The notes: generated by a model from the sequence alone, not told the origin. Numbered from the stretch's first letter, positions 24,655 to 34,064 are shown. The stretch is DNA of 64,000 nucleotides from CAVYUC01 sp963771595 (GCA_963771595.1 CAVYUC010000028.1:62001-126000), one strand, 5' to 3'. Made by a program: numbers and translations.

Positions 24655-25473
24655 TTATTGATACAAAATCTGATATATTTTCTGCAGGTCAGGTGAAAGA
24701 ATTACTTCCGTTCTGCGGTTTCCTGCCCTTCCTTCGGATGTAGTATTTGCGCTTACCGGATGAAACTGGCTTTTTCCTGAAGCAGTGATACGGGCCGGAT
24801 CGAAACCATTATCTATGGTCAGGATACGCACGATGGATGTTGCCCTTGCCGCACTAAGGTCCCAATTATCTTCAAACATTTTGGTTTTAATAGGAACATC
24901 ATCCGTGTGGCCTTCAATGGCAACAGTAAAATCTTCTGAGCTGTTCAAAACAGTAGCCAGTGATTTGAGCGCTGCAACGCCTTTTGAATCTACAACATCG
25001 CTGCCCGATTTAAAAAGCAGCTTTTCGGCCAGCGATACATATACATTTCCGTCCTTCATGTAAACGCTCAATTCATCCGTTTTGTAATTCTTCAGTGCAT
25101 CGCCAATTGAATTTTTTAACCGGGTGGTTATTTCCGCCTGTGAGTCGATTACATTCTGAAGATCGTTAAGACGGCGGGCCTGTTCGGCGATTGTCATTTT
25201 TGATTCGGTCGAACGCATCATCAGGTTTTTTTGAATTAATGCATATTCCTTTTGCATCATTTCATTCTCTTTTTGCATAGAGGCCTTTTCATCCTTTTCT
25301 TTCATCAGTAGCATATTACTTTCATTTAGCTGGCTTTGTGCGGTTGCATTTTCTTTTTGCAACTTATCGGCCCTGGCTTCTGAAGCTGTAAATTTCTTGC
25401 CTGATACGCATGATGTAAATAATAAGCCCACAGTAAGAATCAGGAAAGTAAGGTGTCGAATTGATTTTTTCAT
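24655..25473 (-). CDS. OmpA-family lipoprotein with coiled-coil stalk
   Basis: A 272-residue lipoprotein. The signal is MKKSIRHLTFLILTVGLLFT with lipobox LFTSC. Next comes a coiled coil of about 100 residues (LQKENATAQSQLNESNMLLM, EMMQKEYALIQKNL). The C-terminal OmpA domain follows (AEKLLFKSGSDVVDSKGVAA, AIEGHTDDVPIKTK, SEGRAGNRRTEVIL). The layout resembles MotB/PomB-less OmpA stalk proteins that span the periplasm and bind peptidoglycan. It has its own promoter (8) and terminator. Confidence 0.9.
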   Translation of the reverse strand: MKKSIRHLTFLILTVGLLFTSCVSGKKFTASEARADKLQKENATAQSQLNESNMLLMKEKDEKASMQKENEMMQKEYALIQKNLMMRSTESKMTIAEQARRLNDLQNVIDSQAEITTRLKNSIGDALKNYKTDELSVYMKDGNVYVSLAEKLLFKSGSDVVDSKGVAALKSLATVLNSSEDFTVAIEGHTDDVPIKTKMFEDNWDLSAARATSIVRILTIDNGFDPARITASGKSQFHPVSANTTSEGRAGNRRTEVILSPDLQKIYQILYQ

Positions 25474-25501
25474 TTTTTCTTTTTAGTAAATATTAATGAA
25501 T

Positions 25502-25570
25502 GAAAGGTGAGGATATTCAGGGTGGAAAGCGTTACATAACTTTGCTAAAGAGTTACATCATTCCCACTTT
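25502..25570 (-). promoter_or_regulatory. shared-architecture promoter 8, upstream of the OmpA-type gene
   Basis: Minus-strand AAAGTGGGAATGATGTAACT, TGTAA 21 bp on, a 22-bp gap, CACCTTTC (25502-25509). It lies about 30 bp before the start codon. Confidence 0.75.
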
Positions 25571-25574
25571 TTCC

Positions 25575-25612
25575 CAAAAAAACACCGCAACCCTGTAACG
25601 GAATGCGGTGCT
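25575..25612 (-). terminator. intrinsic terminator of the ECF sigma gene
   Basis: On the minus strand CACCGCATTCCGTTACAGGG-TTGCGGTG is followed by TTTTTTT. It sits between the sigma gene and promoter 8, insulating the two units. Confidence 0.75.
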
Positions 25613-25704
25613 GCAGCTTTTAATAACCATTTATGATATCCACCGAAACAAATACCAATGAGAATCTGATAAATCATTTCAATATAAAAGCCTTTTCATC
25701 TGCA

Positions 25705-26214
25705 TTAACAGGAAGAATACTCTTTCAATGTTATTTTTAATTTCTTCCGGCTGAAAAAGATTCTGCTTTTAACCGTACCAAGCGGTAAATCAAGCTCCTC
25801 GGCTATTTCTTTATATTTGTACCCATCTATAAACATAACAAACGGAATCCGGTAATCGTCTTCAAGTGCATCAATATTCCGGCGGATTTCCCTGGTGTCG
25901 TAAATGGAATCGGGCGCCGGATTACTTGTTTCTGTTTTAAACAAAAAACAAATATCGACACTTGAATCAGCATACGAATTCCTTATTTTTACATTTCGCC
26001 GGTATTCATTTATGAATGTGTTTTTCATAATGATATAAACCCATGCCTTGAAATTCGTGTTTTGCGTAAACTTGTCACGGTAAATCAGTACTTTCAGCAT
26101 TGTTTCCTGCAACAAGTCGCTGGCTCGTTCCGGATCAGAAGTTAAATGGTTTGCATAAACGTACAGCTTGTCTCTTAAATTAAGCAGGGCATTGTTAAAT
26201 TGAACATTTGTCAT
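25705..26214 (-). CDS. ECF-type RNA polymerase sigma factor
   Basis: A 169-residue ECF sigma factor. Region 2 has LYVYANHLTSDPERASDLLQ, ETMLKVLIYRDKFTQNTNFK and AWVYIIMKNTFINEYRR. The region 4 helix-turn-helix is DYRIPFVMFIDGYKYKEIAE, ELDLPLGTVKSRIFFSRKKL. It redirects core RNA polymerase to stress promoters. No anti-sigma gene is adjacent, which resembles the orphan EcfP/RpoE-like group of Bacteroidota. It has its own shared-architecture promoter (9) and a terminator, so the sigma factor is itself a regulon member. Confidence 0.93.
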   Translation of the reverse strand: MTNVQFNNALLNLRDKLYVYANHLTSDPERASDLLQETMLKVLIYRDKFTQNTNFKAWVYIIMKNTFINEYRRNVKIRNSYADSSVDICFLFKTETSNPAPDSIYDTREIRRNIDALEDDYRIPFVMFIDGYKYKEIAEELDLPLGTVKSRIFFSRKKLKITLKEYSSC

Positions 26215-26334
26215 GACGCTTTATTTTTTATTAATGCTTTTTCAAATAAATAATTGTTTTTTATAGTACAATTGTCTGGAAAGGCAAAGGAATCCAGTAT
26301 TTCAGTTTTCAAACTACAGTTATAATTGATATAT

Positions 26335-26404
26335 CAAAAATAGGCGATTTTGAAGGTGTATCCCTTACATAATTTCATCCGTGATTTACATCATTCACAC
26401 ATTT
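26335..26404 (-). promoter_or_regulatory. shared-architecture promoter 9, upstream of the ECF sigma gene
   Basis: Minus-strand AAATGTGTGAATGATGTAAA, TGTAA 21 bp on, a 22-bp gap, TATTTTTG (26335-26342). It predicts a leader of roughly 115 nt before the sigma start at 26214. Confidence 0.75.
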
Positions 26405-26476
26405 TTGCAAATTATAATCCGAAGGTGTTGGAGAAACTAACCGGCCAAAAGTCATCCCCGAATAATTGCAATAATA

Positions 26477-28294
26477 CTATTGGAACTGCACCACTGCAGG
26501 TTTCCCGATTTCAAAATCGCGGAAGCCGAAATCGGTGGTTTGAAATGCATTTGTTTTCAGAATGTTACTGCCTTTTCCCGGAATTACCGGATAGAATGAA
26601 ACAGATAGTTGAAAAGCATTCATCACCAGGTTGTCGTTCTTTATTAAAACACCCACGCCTATTTGCGAATACACCTTGCTGCCGCGAAAACCTTTTGCTG
26701 CATCGCCAAGCATTCCCAGCGAAAAGTTAAAATAGGGGCCAAAATGAAACCCGATAAAATTCCACGGCGCGTAAAACTGGGTTTGCGATGTAAACAAAAG
26801 CCGGCTGATGCCCGACAATTCAGGACTGTTAAAGCCTCTTAACCCGTATTCATTATTGATGGTTAAACTGTCATAAGCAATGCGGTTGATGCCGATAATA
26901 ACCTGTGGTTTTACAAACTGCCTGAATTTCCATGGTCCGATTTCAATGAGGTTGGTAAAATAATTGGCGCCTACCCTGAAAATACCTTGTTCTGTATGCG
27001 CCAACCGGAGAAATGTACCCAGTTCGATGTTGGAGCTCAGGTATCCCCAGGGATAATATGTGCCCGAAGAAAAACGTGCCCCGACATAGAAACGCCCCAA
27101 ACTATTTTTTCTCTGGTAACCTCCGGTCAGGCCTATCACTTTTCCAACCGGAACATCTTCGGTAATCCCAAATTTAAAAATATACCGGTCTTTTACGTAT
27201 AACCGGGTTGTTACGCCTATGCTGGCGAGGTAAAAATTCTCGTTGTTGTAAAACCGGAGTGTGTCAATTGTTTCCGGAGGTTTTTCAAGAAAACGGACCC
27301 GGATAAAACGTGCAGCGGAAATAAACCGCGTAGTGCGGTCATATTCCGAATTTCCTTTAAAAACCGGCACGGAATTCCCCGCCCATAAATCCTGTGCATT
27401 GTATTTATAACGCATAAAGCTGACTGACCAGATGGAATCTTTGTGAAAGTGTTGCGAAAAGTTTACCCCTGCTGCCCATTTGGCCAAAGGGGTAAAAAAC
27501 GGCCGGTCGACAGCAAAACTTTTAATGCTGTTTCCGAATTCGTCGGTGCCGAACTCCACAGTGGAATTAATGTAGGTATTGCGGATGTTGGGCACAAAAT
27601 ATTTTGTCCGGTATGCAAAGTCGCCGGTTGAAGGTTTCCAGATAATTCCGTTCTGGAAGGTATGGCCCAGGCCGGCAAAATTATTTTCCCGCAGTTTAAA
27701 ATGAAGACGCGAAGGAGAAACTGAACCGCCGGGAATGAGGCTCCAGCTATCCAGTTCGCGGATAAAAATATCCACAGAATCGGAGCTTTCCGGGGCAACC
27801 TGAACAAAAAAGGAGACATCTGTTATATAATTCATGCTGCGCACCAAACGTTCGGATTCTTTCACCAGCAGCGAATCGAAGGGTTGATTTTTTCGCACCA
27901 GCAACAGGTTACGAATAGTGCCGGGCTGGGTTCTTACATGCAACCTGTTCCCGGCTTTTGATATAAAGTTAAGCGATGCCGAAATAGTGTCACCAATGGA
28001 ATATCCAAACGGATCGAGCGTTACAATGGTAATTTGCCTGATGATTTTTTCTTCAAAAGAACTGTAAGGTTTTTGTATCAACCGCTTATTCAGTATTTTT
28101 TGTGCAGGGGCCGGCGCTACGGGTTTGAAAAACAAGCGAAACATAAATTTGGTAAAGCCGCTTTTTTCGGAATAGGTTTCAATGTTCTCGTACAGATGGG
28201 TTGAATCTTTTTGTACAATTGTATCCTGTGCAAATGTGAAATCATTTGATATCAGTAAAATAAAAAAGAATATTACCGTTATTCGTATGCACAT
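26477..28294 (-). CDS. BamA/Omp85-like outer-membrane protein
   Basis: A 605-residue protein with signal peptide MCIRITVIFFFILLISNDFT (ends TFAQ). A helical linker and one POTRA-like segment (IIRQITIVTLDPFGYSIGDT, LLVRKNQPFDSLLVKESERL, VRSMNYITDVSFFVQ) follow. The long C-terminal barrel (GLGHTFQNGIIWKP through FNFSLGMLGDAAKGFRGSKV, FQLSVSFYPVIP) resembles Omp85/surface-antigen barrels. It would insert or translocate proteins or lipids at the outer membrane. The Bacteroidota short form has fewer POTRA repeats than BamA. It is followed by the MlaDFE genes beyond the repeat array (same strand). Confidence 0.8.
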   Translation of the reverse strand: MCIRITVIFFFILLISNDFTFAQDTIVQKDSTHLYENIETYSEKSGFTKFMFRLFFKPVAPAPAQKILNKRLIQKPYSSFEEKIIRQITIVTLDPFGYSIGDTISASLNFISKAGNRLHVRTQPGTIRNLLLVRKNQPFDSLLVKESERLVRSMNYITDVSFFVQVAPESSDSVDIFIRELDSWSLIPGGSVSPSRLHFKLRENNFAGLGHTFQNGIIWKPSTGDFAYRTKYFVPNIRNTYINSTVEFGTDEFGNSIKSFAVDRPFFTPLAKWAAGVNFSQHFHKDSIWSVSFMRYKYNAQDLWAGNSVPVFKGNSEYDRTTRFISAARFIRVRFLEKPPETIDTLRFYNNENFYLASIGVTTRLYVKDRYIFKFGITEDVPVGKVIGLTGGYQRKNSLGRFYVGARFSSGTYYPWGYLSSNIELGTFLRLAHTEQGIFRVGANYFTNLIEIGPWKFRQFVKPQVIIGINRIAYDSLTINNEYGLRGFNSPELSGISRLLFTSQTQFYAPWNFIGFHFGPYFNFSLGMLGDAAKGFRGSKVYSQIGVGVLIKNDNLVMNAFQLSVSFYPVIPGKGSNILKTNAFQTTDFGFRDFEIGKPAVVQFQ

Positions 28295-28380
28295 TTATCG
28301 CTTTTAAAAAATAGATAGCTTCGCAAATTTTACCAATGACACATTTCAATTTTTGTTGTCATTTCAACTTTCAATCTCCC

Positions 28381-29740
28381 TGTCATCCCGACGAAGGAGG
28401 GATCTGTTCATCGAAGAGATTTCTCATTCATGAAATTCATTTCCTTTTCGACCGCAACAACTCCTGCTTTTCAATTCTCGCCGATTCGCGGCCGATGATT
28501 GTTTCATTACGCAAACCCAGGGCGACACTCCCTAAGGTCGTTTTGCCCCGGGCTAAAATATGCAGGCCCTTCAGGCCATTTTCTGTCATCCCGACGAAGG
28601 AGGGATTTGTTCATCGAAGAGATTTCTCATTCATGAAAATCATTTCCTTTTCGACCGCAACAACTGCTGTTTTTCAATTCCCGCCGATTCGCGGCCGATG
28701 ATTGTTTCACCGCTCAAACCCGGGGCGTCACTCCCTAAGGTCGTTTTGCCCCGGGCTAAAATATGCAGGCCCTTCAGGCCATTTTCTGTCATCCCGACGA
28801 AGGAGGGATCTGTTTATCGATGAGATTTCTCATTCATGAAATTCATTTCCTTTTCGACCGCAACAACTGCTGTTTTTCAATTCCCGCCGATTCGCGGCCG
28901 ATGATTGTTTCACCGCTCAAACCCGGGGCGTCACTCCCTAAGGTCGTTTTGCCCCGGGCTAAAATATGTTGGCCCTTCAGGTCAAAAGATTTCTCGTTTG
29001 TTCCTCATTCGAAAGAACAGCGTTGACGGAACTTTTTGCTTTCAATCTTCCTGTCATCCCGATGAAGGAGGGATTTGTTCATCGAAGAGATTTCTCATTC
29101 ATGAAAATCATTTCCTTTTCGACCGCAACAACTGCTGTTTTTCAATTCCCGCCGGTTCGCGGCCGATGATTGTTTCATCACGCAAACCCAGGGCGACACT
29201 CCCTAAGGTCGTTTTGCCCCGGGCTAAAATATGTTGGTCCTTCAGACCAAAAGATTTCTCCCTCGTTCCTCATTCGAAAGAACAGCGTTGACGGAACTTT
29301 TTGCTTTCAATCTTCCTGTCATCCCGACGAAAGGAGAGATCGGTTCATCGAAGAGATTTCTCATTCATGAAAATCATTTCCTTTTCGACCGCAACAACTC
29401 CTGTTTTTCAATTCCAGCCGGTTCGCGGCCGATGATTGTTTCATCATGCAAACCCAGGGCGACACTCCCTACGGTCGTTTTGCCCCGGGCTAAAATATGC
29501 AGGCCCTTCAGGCCATTTTCTGTCATCCCGACGAAGGAGGGATCTGTTCATCGAAGAGATTTCTCATTCATGAAAATCATTTCCTTTTCGACCGCAACAA
29601 CTCCTGCTTTTCAATTCCAGCCGGTTCGCGGCCGATGATTGTTTCATCACGCAAACCCAGGGCGACACTCCCTACGGTCGTTTTGCCGCGGGCTAAAATA
29701 TGCAGGCCCTTCAGGCCAAAAGATTTCTCATTCGTTCCTC
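28381..29740. repeat. tandem array of six long units (203-204 and 265 bp)
   Basis: Units begin with TGTCATCCCGACGAAGGAGG at 28381, 28584, 28787, 29052 (GATGAAGG variant), 29317 and 29521. Spacing is 203, 203, 265, 265 and 204 bp. Each carries the palindrome-rich GCCCCGGGCTAAAATATG and TTCGCGGCCGATGATTGTTT. The longer units add about 60 bp (AAAGATTTCTC...AACAGCGTTGACGG). Open frames running through the array are by-products of the unit and are not called. No other gene lies in 28295-29804. Confidence 0.9.
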
Positions 29741-29804
29741 ATTGCCAATGACAGCACTGATGGAGCTCTCTGCTCTCTGCTCTTCGCCCTTTGCCTTTTG
29801 CCTT

Positions 29805-30749
29805 TTATTTATCTACTGCCGGAATTGCCAGCTCCGGAGCCAGTAGCAATTTAGCCTCTTCTTTTGCCTGTCGCCTGTAGTATCCTCTGAACAGGAAATT
29901 CTCTTTGAGCGCCTCCATGTTTTCATTCAGTCCAATGCTGCTTTCTTTTAAATTGAGAATTGTTTCATCAATATTATTTACAATTGTGGTATCCCTAATT
30001 AACATTCCGATAGCGCCTTCGCCATTGTTAATTTTTGTCATAATTTCTCCAAGCTGGTTGGAAGCAACTTCAGTTTTTGCCGCCGTTTTCCGCAGGCTTT
30101 CCATAAATGCGAACACGTTTTCTTTGGTAACATCAATGGTTTGATCCAGGCCTTCCGAGCTCTTCTTAAAGTTTCCAATGGTCTGATTGATATTCTCCGC
30201 AATGGTTGAATCCTGGATTAATCTGCCCAATGTACCCTGGCCGCTGTTAATGTTCATCATTATTTCGGCAAGCTGCACCGTAATAATTTCGGCGCTCTCT
30301 GCACTCGATTTTAAACTCTTCATAATATCGTCGGTTTCAACCGGTTCTTTTGACATAATATGCTGCCCATCTTCGGCCATTCGGGCGCTGTTGCTGCCCT
30401 GCGTAATAATGATAATCCGGTCGCCGATAATTCCTTCCGAACCAATACTTGCATAACTGTCGGCTTTTATAAACTGCTGCACATTTTTTCTGATAAGCAT
30501 ATCTACCTGCACCGTGGAATCATTAATGATTTTAATGTTATCGACAATGCCCACATCGATGCCCGAAAACCGGATATTGTTTCCAACCTGCAGACCGCTT
30601 ATATTATAGAAATTAGTGGTGATTTTAAATACCGGATTGAATAAATTCTGCTGTTTGCCAATAATAAAAATGGCAATTACAAAAATTGCAATTCCCAGGG
30701 CAATAAAAATTCCTAAACGTGCTTTAAATTGTGGTGTATGATTTTCCAT
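29805..30749 (-). CDS. MlaD-type MCE-domain lipid-transport protein
   Basis: A 314-residue protein with an N-terminal membrane anchor (LGIFIALGIAIFVIAIFIIG). The MCE domain follows (FYNISGLQVGNNIRFSGIDV, GIVDNIKIINDSTVQVDMLI, SYASIGSEGIIGDRIIIITQ). A coiled-coil C-terminal part carries a repeated motif NxGxGxxGxLIxDxTIxxNI (NSGQGTLGRLIQDSTIAENI and NNGEGAIGMLIRDTTIVNNI). It is the periplasmic substrate-binding part of a phospholipid ABC system. It is last in the MlaE-F-D order. Confidence 0.9.
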   Translation of the reverse strand: MENHTPQFKARLGIFIALGIAIFVIAIFIIGKQQNLFNPVFKITTNFYNISGLQVGNNIRFSGIDVGIVDNIKIINDSTVQVDMLIRKNVQQFIKADSYASIGSEGIIGDRIIIITQGSNSARMAEDGQHIMSKEPVETDDIMKSLKSSAESAEIITVQLAEIMMNINSGQGTLGRLIQDSTIAENINQTIGNFKKSSEGLDQTIDVTKENVFAFMESLRKTAAKTEVASNQLGEIMTKINNGEGAIGMLIRDTTIVNNIDETILNLKESSIGLNENMEALKENFLFRGYYRRQAKEEAKLLLAPELAIPAVDK

Positions 30750-30759
30750 TTTATGTTTA

Positions 30760-31530
30760 TTATTTAAAAAAGGATTGTATCAGTTCATCCGTTGAATTTT
30801 CAAAATCATCGATGTTTCCTTCCATATAAACCGCACCATCCCTTAACATGATAATTCTGTCGGCAGTGGCGCGGGCACATTCAATATCGTGTGTGATGAT
30901 AATGGATGATGTTTTGTACTTTTTTTGAACATCATTAATCAGCGCACTTATTCCGTCGGAAGTTACCGGGTCGAGACCGGTGGTTGGTTCATCGTAGAGC
31001 ATAATCATCGGGTCCACTACAATGGTGCGGGCCAGACTTGCCCGTTTACGCATTCCGCCCGATAATTCGGAAGGCATTTTGTGTAAGGTGTCGGTCAATC
31101 CCACATTCTCCAGAACTTCTTCAATTTTTTCATCCCTCTGTTTTTTTGAAAGCTTCTTTTTCAGACGGATTAAAGGAAATTCAAGATTTTGTTTAATGGT
31201 CATTGAATCGTAAAGCGCTCCACTTTGAAAAAGGAATCCAACCTTTTCTCTCAGTGCTGCCAGGCGTTTGCTTTTTAATTTATTTACATTCTCACCCAAA
31301 ACCATGATAGTTCCCTGATCTGCGTTCAGCAAACGGACAATGCATTTTATAAGCACCGATTTTCCGGAGCCTGATTTCCCCAGCACCACAAGATTTTCTC
31401 CGTCGGCAAGACTAAATGACAAATTTTTTAATACCTGCATATCCTTAAAACCCTTACTAAGGTTGCTAATTTCAATAACCTTACGGGAGATTTTAGTACT
31501 ATCCGGAGTAACTGGTTCCATTTTTATCAT
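30760..31530 (-). CDS. MlaF-type ABC transporter ATP-binding protein
   Basis: A 256-residue ABC ATPase with Walker A GKSGSGKSVLIK, signature LSGGMRKRASLARTI (the LSGGM.KR.ALAR form typical of MlaF), Walker B MIMLYDEPTTGLDP, and the switch histidine in ITHDIEC. It powers lipid movement by the MCE system. A 10-bp gap separates it from mlaE-like and from mlaD-like, so E-F-D is one transcription unit. Confidence 0.92.
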   Translation of the reverse strand: MIKMEPVTPDSTKISRKVIEISNLSKGFKDMQVLKNLSFSLADGENLVVLGKSGSGKSVLIKCIVRLLNADQGTIMVLGENVNKLKSKRLAALREKVGFLFQSGALYDSMTIKQNLEFPLIRLKKKLSKKQRDEKIEEVLENVGLTDTLHKMPSELSGGMRKRASLARTIVVDPMIMLYDEPTTGLDPVTSDGISALINDVQKKYKTSSIIITHDIECARATADRIIMLRDGAVYMEGNIDDFENSTDELIQSFFK

Positions 31531-31539
31531 TTCTGTATT

Positions 31540-32388
31540 TTATAAAAGCATATCGGTTACCTGAACGGCAACCAGGTCGACAATTATCACGAGCAGGGAA
31601 GCAAGTACCACGGCCGAATTGGCCGCTTTGCCCACGCTTTCTGTTCCGCGTCCGGCGGAATAACCTTTATAACATCCCACCAGCCCGATGACGGCGCCAA
31701 AAAAGAAGGTTTTAATTACAGCAGGTAAAAAATCCATAAAATCGACCACCCGGAATGCCTGGTTGAAAAACAACACAAATGTGACGCTCCCCTTGATGTT
31801 TGCTCCGGCCCAGCTTCCCAAAATTCCAAATGCATCGGCATATAAAACCAACAGCGGAATCATCAGCGTAGCCGCCAATACCCTGGTAACCACCAGAAAA
31901 CGAACAGGATGAGTGGAAGAAACTTCCATGGCATCAATTTGTTCCGATACCTTCATGGAGCCCAGCTCGGCTCCCATGCCCGAACCAATTTTCCCGGCAC
32001 AAATCAGCGCGGTAATAACGGGGCCCATTTCGCGGATGATGGATAAAGAAACCATTCCGGGCAGCATGGATACGGCGCCAAAGTCGGCCAATACAGGCCG
32101 CGACTGTATGGTTAGCACCAGGCCCATTATGAGTCCGGTTACTGAAATTAGCGGTAATGTTTTATACCCGATTTGGAAACACTGCCGCAGGAATTCATTG
32201 AATTCAAAATCGAAGGAAAAAGTTTCTTTTATGGTTTGCCAAAGGAACAGAAAGAACTCGCCGATTTCCGAAAAGAATATGTTGGCTTCCTGTGTTTTTT
32301 TAACTGTTTTTTCACCAAGCCGGATAACCTGCTTTTTGACAACAAGGGTATTTATGGTTACTTTTTTTAACGGTGCAAATTTTTTCAC
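31540..32388 (-). CDS. MlaE-type ABC permease
   Basis: A 282-residue permease with five or six membrane helices and the MlaE signature: FLRQCFQIGYKTLPLISVTG, LIMGLVLTIQSRPVLADFGA, REMGPVITALICAGKIGSGM, GAELGSMKVSEQIDAMEV. The GxGMxAELGSM.V.EQIDA core is diagnostic of this family. It moves phospholipids across the inner membrane for the MlaD-type ring. It is the first gene of the E-F-D unit and its start is about 5-10 bp after the -7 box of promoter 10, so its leader is very short. Confidence 0.93.
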   Translation of the reverse strand: MKKFAPLKKVTINTLVVKKQVIRLGEKTVKKTQEANIFFSEIGEFFLFLWQTIKETFSFDFEFNEFLRQCFQIGYKTLPLISVTGLIMGLVLTIQSRPVLADFGAVSMLPGMVSLSIIREMGPVITALICAGKIGSGMGAELGSMKVSEQIDAMEVSSTHPVRFLVVTRVLAATLMIPLLVLYADAFGILGSWAGANIKGSVTFVLFFNQAFRVVDFMDFLPAVIKTFFFGAVIGLVGCYKGYSAGRGTESVGKAANSAVVLASLLVIIVDLVAVQVTDMLL

Positions 32389-32392
32389 CTCG

Positions 32393-32462
32393 TAAAGGTA
32401 GGTCCATTAATCCCGGTAATGTTTACAATATTTCGGATAAGAGTTACATGATTCACACATAT
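32393..32462 (-). promoter_or_regulatory. shared-architecture promoter 10, upstream of mlaE-F-D
   Basis: Minus-strand ATATGTGTGAATCATGTAAC, TGTAA 21 bp on, a 22-bp gap, TACCTTTA (32393-32400). The upstream end overlaps the last codons of the AI-2E-family gene (stop at 32453). The transcription start would be near or at the MlaE start codon, so the transcript is nearly leaderless. Confidence 0.8.
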
Positions 32463-33601
32463 TCTGCCGGTTCATTCTCTGCAGGAATGATTTTTTTCTT
32501 CAGTTTTAGTGTTCTGAGGATGGGATTAATTTTGAGTGTCAACGGCATGGTATCGCCCAGTAAAAAACCCCAGGGTTTTAACGGTTTTATGTGGTCGAAA
32601 ATAAGTTTGGCAATTGCGGTAAGCGGTATGGCAACAAGCATTCCCTGGATTCCCCATAAAGCACCAAAAACAACTACCGCTATAATAGAAGCCAATGCAT
32701 TGATTTTCACCTTTGAAGCAACTATTTTTGGCACAATAAAATTGTTGTCGATAAACTGAATGAAAATGTAAAGCGCCAGGACCAGCAGGGCAAACCATGG
32801 CGATGTTTTGGTAACAATGGCAATGATCATTGGCAGTGATGCGGCAACAATTGACCCCAGGTAAGGGATGAGATTGAGCAAAGCCCCTATTATGCCCAGA
32901 ATTATAGCGTATTCTATTCCCAGGATTAAAAGCCCCACAGAATACATGGCAGAAATAATGGCCACCTCAATGAGTAACCCTACCAGGTAGCGCTGGATGA
33001 GGGTTTTAATCTGATTGATGATGATGCTCACCTTGCTGCGGTTCGATTTACCAAAAACCCTGCGAAAGAATTCGATTAAAAGGGGCTGGTAAAACAATAT
33101 CATAAAAACATATACCGGAATCAGGAAAAATAAAGCCAGCATGCCGCCTACATTGGCAATGGTTTGCCCAATTTCAAGACTGCCAATGATTTCATTTTTT
33201 GTGGTGGTAATCCATTCCGTTATTTCCCTGGTGCTTAAATGTAAGTGCCCTGAAACAAAAATTATCGTTTGATTGAGAATTTCTGTAAACTTATCCACCA
33301 GCTTTGGCAGCGATTCGGTAAACCGGCTTGCCTGCGAAAACACAAGCATACCAAATGCTGCAATTACCAGAAAGGTGAGAAACAAGGTAATTATTATAGC
33401 AAAAATCCGGTTTATTTTAATCCGAACAAACAGGTTTACAACGGGGTGTAAAATAATGGCAATAATGGTAGCAAAAACAAGAGGTATAATTATACTTTTG
33501 GCGATGTACAGCACCGCAAAAAAAGCAAGCAAGCCAATAAAAACAAGGGGCGCTCTAACGCTTACGGGGATTTTCATTTTTCTGTTGGTTTCCACTTGCA
33601 T
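32453..33601 (-). CDS. AI-2E-family membrane permease
   Basis: A 382-residue polytopic protein of the AI-2E/PerM/YdiK transporter family: seven or eight helices, with an initial cluster (APLVFIGLLAFFAVLYIAKS, IIIPLVFATIIAIILHPVVN). A charged middle loop follows, and then the conserved C-terminal segment (IIGALLNLIPYLGSIVAASL, FIDNNFIVPKIVASKVKINA, VVFGALWGIQGMLVAIPLTA). Family members export signalling or osmotic solutes; the substrate here is unknown. It ends within promoter 10 of the mla-type unit and starts 76 bp after the YtxH stop on the same strand. Confidence 0.85.
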   Translation of the reverse strand: MQVETNRKMKIPVSVRAPLVFIGLLAFFAVLYIAKSIIIPLVFATIIAIILHPVVNLFVRIKINRIFAIIITLFLTFLVIAAFGMLVFSQASRFTESLPKLVDKFTEILNQTIIFVSGHLHLSTREITEWITTTKNEIIGSLEIGQTIANVGGMLALFFLIPVYVFMILFYQPLLIEFFRRVFGKSNRSKVSIIINQIKTLIQRYLVGLLIEVAIISAMYSVGLLILGIEYAIILGIIGALLNLIPYLGSIVAASLPMIIAIVTKTSPWFALLVLALYIFIQFIDNNFIVPKIVASKVKINALASIIAVVVFGALWGIQGMLVAIPLTAIAKLIFDHIKPLKPWGFLLGDTMPLTLKINPILRTLKLKKKIIPAENEPAEYV

Positions 33602-33677
33602 GAATTGTTATTCTCCTTTACAGAAAATAAGTTGAATCAAATTATCCGCTTATAAATTACCTGAACCTGCACCGGTT

Positions 33678-33959
33678 TTACTCTTCAATTTTTGTTTTTG
33701 CATTTTTTTCAGCTTCTGCCGGTTTGTGCATTTGCTTTTCAGCGAAACGGGTAACATCTTTCTTTGCCTTTTCAAATTTTCCGGTAACAACATCGCGTAA
33801 TTCATCCAGTTTTCCCTTCAATGAATCCGTATAATCTTCACCCCTTTTCAAAATTCTTTTACGGGTTTCGGTTCCTTTTTCGGGTGCGTATAATATTCCT
33901 GCCAACCCTCCTGCAGCGGCGCCTAACATTGCGCCCAACAATACTTTTAAAGATTTCAT
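33678..33959 (-). CDS. YtxH-family small membrane-associated stress protein
   Basis: A 93-residue protein with a glycine-rich N-terminal membrane segment (LLGAMLGAAAGGLAGILYAP). The YtxH motif EKGTETRKRILKRGEDYTDS follows, then a helical charged tail. YtxH-family proteins are general-stress-induced in Firmicutes and common in Bacteroidota. It has promoter 11 directly upstream and lies before the AI-2E gene. Confidence 0.9.
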   Translation of the reverse strand: MKSLKVLLGAMLGAAAGGLAGILYAPEKGTETRKRILKRGEDYTDSLKGKLDELRDVVTGKFEKAKKDVTRFAEKQMHKPAEAEKNAKTKIEE

Positions 33960-33994
33960 AGTTATATTTTAAAATTGATTTAAATGAACTGAGG

Positions 33995-34064
33995 CAAAGA
34001 TCAGCCAATTTCTGCGATGGAATGTTACACAATTTCGGAAATGATTTACATCATTCACACCTTT
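33995..34064 (-). promoter_or_regulatory. shared-architecture promoter 11, upstream of the YtxH gene
   Basis: Minus-strand AAGGTGTGAATGATGTAAAT, TGTAA 21 bp on, a 22-bp gap, GATCTTTG (33995-34002). It lies about 35 bp before the YtxH start. Confidence 0.75.

Noticed and set aside
28381..29740. CRISPR array
   Set aside because: Unit length is over 200 bp and the units are nearly identical along their length, with no unique spacers and no cas gene.
28336..29854. Several overlapping plus-strand ORFs of 66-135 codons in the tandem array
   Set aside because: They repeat the same peptides because the DNA unit repeats, change frame between units and have no independent start signals.
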